The notes below the pieces were generated by a model, which was given only the letters and a program-made list of their open reading frames with translations, did no database searches and was not told the origin of the DNA. The position numbers were made by a program, and so were the translations under genes. Below are positions 58,017 through 64,000 of a DNA stretch of 64,000 nucleotides, piece after piece. Within the stretch, counting starts at the first letter, position 1. Every line of letters begins with the position of its first letter. The stretch covers positions 38,384,538 through 38,448,537 of the forward strand of contig NC_089741.1 in NCBI RefSeq assembly GCF_040412425.1. The letters are read 5' to 3'. This DNA is from Macrobrachium rosenbergii (lineage: Eukaryota; Arthropoda; Malacostraca; Decapoda; Palaemonidae).

Positions 58017-58225
58017 GCGAAGACTGAGGACGAACCTCCTTCCGTTTTTTATTTTGACAAATCCTCTCGTTCGTTTTTATTTTTTTCTTTATCCTTTAAG
58101 TGTTTTCTTGCTTTCGCTTAAAGAAAGTGGTCTTGGAGCGATTTATCTAGCTGTTCTTTGTTTTTATTCTCGCCTAAGAGGCGATGAATCACTTTAGTTT
58201 TGTTTGAGATTTTAGCTGAGACAAG

Positions 58226-58252
58226 ATGGCGCCTTTTGCGGAGTACCGCAAG
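58226..58252 (+). other. Candidate first coding exon of an unknown gene
   Basis: ATG in good context (gacaagATGG) reads MAPFAEYRK and then meets a possible donor (aag|gtgtct). Without splicing it stops after 17 codons. The sequence around the ATG (caagatggcgcc) also resembles a YY1/Pho-type initiator element. Promoter-like setting, but no second exon could be found. Confidence 0.2.
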
Positions 58253-59090
58253 GTGTCTCTCTGGAACCATCATTAAAAAAAAAAACTTTAAATAATTCTT
58301 CTCATACGCTTAAGTGGTATCCACGAAGTGATTACCACTTAATAAAGTGGACATTGCCACTTAAATAAATGCATTGAAACACTTAAAAATTAAATTAAAA
58401 TTAAAAAATAATCAAGACCAGTTTTGAAAGATTTTTGACAGATATTTTTCCAAGCCGTCGACGGTAAGACATACAGACCGTCCATTCAGACGGCAAAGCG
58501 AGCAGTCATTATCGTAATGTCATTATAATCACCAGCGTCCATATCATTATACTCATCATATTCCTCCTAGCGGATACCCACTATGAAATTGAATGAATTT
58601 CCTGTTTCAGATATCGTTTGATAATGAAGATTTCGTTTCATATAACGTTTCATTATATCATCATTATTACTATTGTAGATATCTATAATGATAGCATAGT
58701 TATTCCTGTTTTAAGTTGTTTGTAAACAAACATGATTTAATACTTCCAGATAAGCAATTTCATTATTATCATTATTATCATTTTAATAATTATCATAGTG
58801 TATACCAACAATGACATTATACTCAAAGATATCATTGTACTCAATGTTTGTTCGCTAATGGAAAATTTACAGCAACCATTAGGTATATTTTGAAACAGGA
58901 TCAAGCGCAGGCTATAATGACTTGTTATAATGAAGCTGTCGACAGGAAGGAATTTCTCTGGCACCTCCTCATTATCATTGGAATCATCATCATCATCATT
59001 ATTATCATCATCATTTGCGTTTGTTTAATCATTTCCCACTTTGTTGGAAATGATTAAACAAACGGTGTCATTACTAGAACAAACTTTTGG
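58253..59090. other. No recognised gene
   Basis: AT-rich with ATT/ATC-type simple repeats at about 58758-58798 and 58971-59011. Confidence 0.45.
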
Positions 59091-59137
<47 letters not shown>

Positions 59138-59213
59138 ATGGACTCTTCTCTTTCTCTCTAACTCAGCTACTCTCTCTTCTTCTGGGGCTATCTCTCTCTC
59201 TCTCTCTCTCTCT
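59091..59213. repeat. CT microsatellites
   Basis: (CT)n at 59093-59138 and 59190-59213 with related spacers. Confidence 0.95.
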
Positions 59214-59375
59214 CAAACTTGGGAAAATCTCCCTCGCTCTCTTTCTCAAGGTTGGGAATATCTTCAGTTTTTCTTCCTTCTTCTTCTTCTCTCTCTTCCC
59301 ATGCAAGTGACTACTGTTTTGCAATAAAATCAATGACTACCCTTTTAGAGTCGCAGTAATCTTGTAAACAGTGCT

Positions 59376-59380
<5 letters not shown>

Positions 59381-59446
<66 letters not shown>
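59381..59446. repeat. (GA)n microsatellite
   Basis: About 33 GA units. Confidence 0.98.
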
Positions 59447-59451
<5 letters not shown>

Positions 59452-59766
59452 TAAAAGGATGATAGGGAGAGTGGTAATGCATTTGGCAAATGGGAGAAGG
59501 GAAGAAGATGGAGAAATAAGATAAATAACGGAAGGTGTGAAGGAAGATAAGATAGGTATTGAACGTTGCTTCTTTTGATAAGTTTAGATGAATAGGGAGA
59601 TAATATAAATTAAATTTCTAAAAAAAGGAAACTTTCATTTTTATAAGTTTATATTATTCTTTTAATAACCAAAGTTTCCTAGAGAAATAAATAACGGAGT
59701 GATTGCTGACAAATTAATTGACTGCTAAATCGTGTATGAACACTTGTGCTGAAAACCTCATAGTAT

Positions 59767-59953
<187 letters not shown>

Positions 59954-59969
59954 GTGTGTGTGTTCCTTT

Positions 59970-59981
59970 CGCGCATGCGCA
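59970..59981. promoter_or_regulatory. NRF1/Ewg-like site
   Basis: CGCGCATGCGCA matches the NRF1 consensus; it lies just after the long TA/GT tract. Confidence 0.4.
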
Positions 59982-60221
59982 CAAATGTAAAACGCTGCAA
60001 ACTAAACATCGCAGAAAGAATGAACTTAAAAAAATGATTGGTACAGAAACTCTTTTTTCATTCAAAGGCGGAGGCGTTGTTTTGGCCGCATTCCAGATTC
60101 CGAATTCCTTGTCGAACGAAAATTCCTGTGTGTTTTTGGAATGGGAATTCCCGTCATAGGATCCAGCTCTATCATAAACAAATTTTTGTGGGAAAAGTAG
60201 CCAAATGCTACTTCCAATACT

Positions 60222-60289
<68 letters not shown>

Positions 60290-60378
60290 AGTCTCGTTAG
60301 AAAAAGCAAAGTCCACCAACTCTTTAGAGAGAGAGAGAGAGAGAGCCTCGTTACAAAAAGCAAAGGCCACCAACGCTT

Positions 60379-60435
<57 letters not shown>

Positions 60436-60473
60436 ACTCTCGTTATAAAATAAGCAAAGGACACCAACGCTTT

Positions 60474-60508
<35 letters not shown>

Positions 60509-60580
60509 GAGAGAGAGAGAGAGAGAATAAGTCTCGTTTCATAAAGCAAAGGACACCAAGGCTTTAGAGAGAGATAGAGA
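60222..60580. repeat. Minisatellite: GA tract plus 40-bp module, four copies
   Basis: Each unit is (GA)n followed by aataagtctcgtta..aaagca aaggacaccaacgctttag. GA length varies from about 9 to 33 units between copies while the module is conserved. Confidence 0.92.
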
Positions 60581-60926
60581 GAAGATGAAAACTATCCTTA
60601 TCAATCACGTCTTCAATCTAGAATTCAGAAGTGAGAGCGAAAATTCCAAACACACAAACAAACACACACACACACACAAACAGGCACAAACGCACTTCTT
60701 TATCACCACTGAAGAAACCCACCGAAATAAAAGCGTGATAAAGGAAGCCAAGAGACAGAATCAGGATGGAAAGGGAATCAAGAACAAAGGAAATAAAAAA
60801 GAATCACGAAAATGAGATTCTCATTTTTACGACTGACGGAAGACCTCTAGATCTTACGATCATTGGCACAAAGGAGAGAGAGAGAGAAAGAGAGGAACTT
60901 TATGTTCTATTTTAGTATTCATGCAT
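60581..60926. other. No recognised gene
   Basis: A-rich spacer with short (CA)n and (GA)n runs. Confidence 0.4.
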
Positions 60927-60963
60927 CTTCTTCTTCTTCTTCTTCTTCTTCTTCTTCTTCTTC
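60927..60963. repeat. (TTC)n microsatellite
   Basis: About 12 TTC units. Confidence 0.97.
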
Positions 60964-61079
60964 TGTTCCTTTGAAAGTTGCTTCTCCCGTCGTTTTATTC
61001 CTTTCGTTTATTGTTATTTATTTTGCTCCAAGATCTATATATCTTGTACGTGAGAATTTCACGTCTGAGACAAATTTAG

Positions 61080-61132
61080 ATCTGATTTTTTTTAACCTGA
61101 TATTCAGACTTCTTTGTCTGCTTACTTTGTGT

Positions 61133-61189
<57 letters not shown>

Positions 61190-61281
61190 TTTATCTTTTT
61201 ATCTTTTTTCCTTTAATGTCATTTTAATATCTTACTCTTTTTCATGCTACGCCAGACTTCCTTGTCTTCCCACTTTATGTA

Positions 61282-61317
<36 letters not shown>

Positions 61318-61437
61318 AAATCTGCCTGCTTTTTTATAGCTGATATTTATCTCCTAATTCATTTATCCTTTACCCCAAACATCATTTTATCATCTTACTC
61401 TTATCATGTTACGTTACACCTCCTCATCTGCCCACTT

Positions 61438-61473
<36 letters not shown>

Positions 61474-61564
61474 CTTTTCATTCATCCTTTCCCCCCATAA
61501 CGTCATTTTATTATCTCACTCTTCCCGTTTTACATCAGACATCCTCGTCTACCCACTTTGTGCA

Positions 61565-61626
<62 letters not shown>
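61080..61626. repeat. About 140-bp higher-order repeat carrying CT tracts, four copies
   Basis: Shared modules per unit: cagac(t/a)tc(c/t)t(t/c)gtctrcccactt t, (CT)n, tcatttatcctttaccccaa, cgtcattttattatctcact ctt. CT tracts lie at about 61139-61185, 61285-61315, 61437-61473 and 61569-61626. Confidence 0.88.
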
Positions 61627-61628
<2 letters not shown>

Positions 61629-61847
61629 GGAACGCCGCCGGTTAATTATCTAGTAATATTATACGACCTATTTTTTTCCTCCGTCCGCTCTTCAGCGCCC
61701 GAGGGCACAGACTGCTGTTGTTAGGGCGACTCAGTCTTCGCTATTCCTATTTCTACGAAGCAGAAAAAACAGCGGGAATGATTTAGACATTTGGAGGTGG
61801 GTCTAACACGGAGAGTTCTAGCAAGGACTTCAGAAAGACGCCGTAAT

Positions 61848-62600
61848 GAGCTACAGAAATGACGCAGACAGCTGGAGAAATGACGCAGAAAGACTGAGGA
61901 ACGACGCAGAAAGTTGGAGGAATGAAGCAGAAAGACGCAGGGAGACGTGAGCGGCTGCAGAAATGACGCAGACAGCTGGAGAAATGACGCAGAAAGACGG
62001 AGGAACGACGCAGAAAGGTGGAGGAATGAAGTAGAAAGACGTAGGGAGACGTGAGGACCTACAGAAATGACGCAGACAGCCGGAGAGATGACGCAGAAAG
62101 AGGACGAATGACGCAGAACGCTGGGGAAATGAAGCAAAACGACGGAGGAATGACGCAGCAAGCTGGGGTGATGACGAAAGCTGGAGAAATAACGCAGAAA
62201 AGCGAAGGAACGACGCAGAAAGCTGAGGGAAATAAAGCAGAAAGACGGTGGAACGACGCAGAAAGCTGGAGAGATGAAGCAGAAAGTCGGAGGAACGACT
62301 CAGACATACATAGGCCTAACGAGGAAAGCTACAGAACAGACGCAGAAAGCTTAAGAAATGGAGCAGAAAGCTGGAAAAAAGTCAGAGCAAGGTGAAAAGA
62401 CGACGCAGAAAGCTAGAAGAATGACGTAAGATGGAGAAACGAAGTGGAAAGACGCAGGAATGACGCGTAAAGATGAAGAAACGGCGTAGAAAGATAGAAG
62501 GCCGCGCAATAAGTTGAAGAACCGAGAAAGGAAAAAGAAAGCTGAGAAAGCGACAAAGAAAGCTGGAGAAATGACGCAGAAAGCTGGAGTGACGACGCAA
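61848..62600. repeat. 21-bp minisatellite (GACGCAGAAAGCTGGAGAAAT), about 35 copies
   Basis: Units of mostly 21 bp: GACGCAGAAAG, CTGGAGAAAT. The left part also has a higher-order period of about 103 bp marked by ctacagaaatgacgcagaca (61850, about 61955, 62056). Because 21 is a multiple of three and the unit lacks stops in several frames, open frames of 82-146 codons run along both strands. Confidence 0.93.
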
Positions 62601-62604
62601 GAAG

Positions 62605-62696
62605 CTTAAAGGATGCGTCGTCTTCCGGAACATACTGATATGACGTGTCACGAAAACTGCGCAAAACCATGAATAAATAAAGAGAAAAACATGCCC

Positions 62697-62747
<51 letters not shown>

Positions 62748-63012
62748 AGGGATGTACCGTGTTTTGTAGCATACTGAAAAGACGTGTCATGGAAATTGCG
62801 CAAAATCACGAATAAAAAAAATAAAGAAAAACATGCATGCTGGATAGAGAGAGAGAGAGAGCGAGAGCGAGAGCGAGAGCGAGAGAGAGAAAGAGAGAGA
62901 GAGACGACGCAAGAAGCTGCAGGGATATGTCGTCTTTTGTTCAAAAATATTGAAATGACGTGTCATGGAAACTGAGCAAAACCATGAATAAAAAATGAAA
63001 AATAATATGTTG

Positions 63013-63060
<48 letters not shown>
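62605..63060. repeat. About 150-bp tandem repeat with GA tract, three copies
   Basis: Each unit: gacgcaagaagct, gatrtgtcgtctt, catactgatatgacgtgtca, tggaaactgcgcaaaaccat gaataaa, aaaaacatg, then (GA)n. Copies at about 62590-62743, 62744-62903 and 62904-63057. It follows the 21-bp array directly and shares its gacgcaagaagct edge. Confidence 0.9.
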
Positions 63061-63590
63061 TATTAAAGCGAGAAAACTATGTGGAAGAAAAATGATGCTA
63101 GCGTGTTTCCCCACGACTAGACAGGACGCGCCTTGAGTTACTATCGCTGTCGTAACAAGGAAGAAGAAAAAAAAAAACAGGAAGGAATGAGGGATCCAGG
63201 AAGAATCTAGGAAGGATCCAGGAAGCATAATCCTGGCCCAGAAGGATGGGATAAAGAGATCCCCCCATTACAAATAGGATATCAAAAGGAATCATTTCCA
63301 CGTTCTATATTTTACCATGTCTTTTCATTGTGACGTGAAATTGTGTTGCTCATCTCCATCCGTAATTTATCACTAAAGTCTTGCAGACATTAGCATAATG
63401 ATAAGCAGGAAATAAGAAAGGTTATTTTTTTTTTTTTTTTTTTTAGCGGAGTTCATTATCGTCAAGATAAAATTGTGGCCTTTCATTTTTTATTAAGACC
63501 GTCGGGTCTTATTTGAGATAGAAGACTTGGGGTAAGGTTCGCGTTTTGCTTCGTATTTTAAATGGAAGAAGAATATTTTATATATATATA
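63061..63590. other. No recognised gene
   Basis: Contains a ggatccaggaagaatctagg-type short repeat at 63190-63227 and a T-run at 63427-63444. Confidence 0.45.
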
Positions 63591-63591
63591 C

Positions 63592-63592
63592 A

Positions 63593-63643
<51 letters not shown>
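63592..63643. repeat. (TA)n microsatellite
   Basis: TA run with one interruption (cattca). Confidence 0.97.
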
Positions 63644-63646
<3 letters not shown>

Positions 63647-63772
63647 TAAGGCAGATTCTGCAGATAGGGATTATGATTCACTCAAGCCGTGTCGCAGATA
63701 TCACAGGGTGCAGAGGGCCTTGGGAGAGAGAGGGGCGGTGGTGGGGGTGGCTACGGGTGTTTTGTGGCTGTG

Positions 63773-63776
<4 letters not shown>

Positions 63777-63831
<55 letters not shown>
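63777..63831. repeat. (GA)n microsatellite
   Basis: About 27 GA units. Confidence 0.98.
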
Positions 63832-63833
<2 letters not shown>

Positions 63834-63944
63834 ACACCACATTATGGTCATGCTTGGCTGGCTCCATTGCAGTCTTTTTGCCGTTTATGCTATAAATGCG
63901 CATTGGCTGGAAGCTGTCAGTTGTTGCAGTTGTTACCTTGTATA

Positions 63945-63964
63945 CATATGCATATACATATATG

Positions 63965-64000
<36 letters not shown>
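63945..64000. repeat. TA-rich microsatellite running off the window
   Basis: CATATA cluster then uninterrupted (TA)n from about 63972 to the end of the window. Confidence 0.95.

Noticed and set aside
61721..62395. Leucine- or glutamine-rich repeat proteins (146, 114 and 82 codons)
   Set aside because: Products of a 21-bp minisatellite; the same repeat is open in several frames on both strands.

Overview
This window is nuclear genomic DNA from an arthropod, most likely a decapod crustacean. Genes have spliced exons, long AT-rich non-coding stretches, very dense dinucleotide microsatellites (GA/CT, TA, GAA/TTC, ATT), TTAGG-like motifs inside dispersed repeats, and several interspersed repeats I recognise from shrimp and prawn sequences. 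The repeat recognition is from memory, not from a search. No prokaryotic genes, rRNA, confident tRNA genes or CRISPR arrays were seen.

Layout. 1-4.2 kb: the last two exons of RTEL1 on the + strand, separated by an intron that holds a 2.1-kb degenerate minisatellite. 4.2-16.4 kb: no recognisable exons; it contains an internally deleted Tigger/pogo transposon with a transposase fragment (6.9-7.9 kb), a pogo-like MITE (9.7-10.0 kb) and a foldback repeat (12.7-13.0 kb). 16.4-23.3 kb: a minus-strand gene that can be joined by eye from four exons with compatible phases (844 codons plus stop). It has an HBS1-N-like helical domain and a long low-complexity exon ending in a SKI7-like C-terminus, but no HBS1 GTPase exons lie between it and RTEL1. 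24-38 kb: repeat-dominated sequence with SINE-like repeats, three copies of a TTAGG-bearing repeat, a 1047-bp TTAA-flanked DNA transposon and a tRNA-like SINE. 38.8-40.1 kb: a satellite built around TATCCGGAT boxes. 41-48 kb: polypurine and G-rich tracts without recognisable genes.

48.6-50.2 kb: a minus-strand exon encoding a 524-residue protein predicted to be type II membrane-anchored. It has a Ser/Thr/Asn-rich stalk and a C-terminal domain that resembles a retrotransposon RNase H whose catalytic acidic residues are mostly replaced. This is the strongest candidate for something undescribed. 51-64 kb: extremely microsatellite-rich DNA with a decapod repeat interrupted by a hAT element with a perfect 8-bp target duplication, four palindromic NRF1/Ewg-like sites, and several minisatellite arrays.

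The two conserved genes at the left are convergent and both concern nucleic-acid maintenance: a telomere/recombination helicase and an exosome-SKI adaptor. Nothing shows that they work together. All exon boundaries were inferred by eye from splice signals and phase; no database search was possible.
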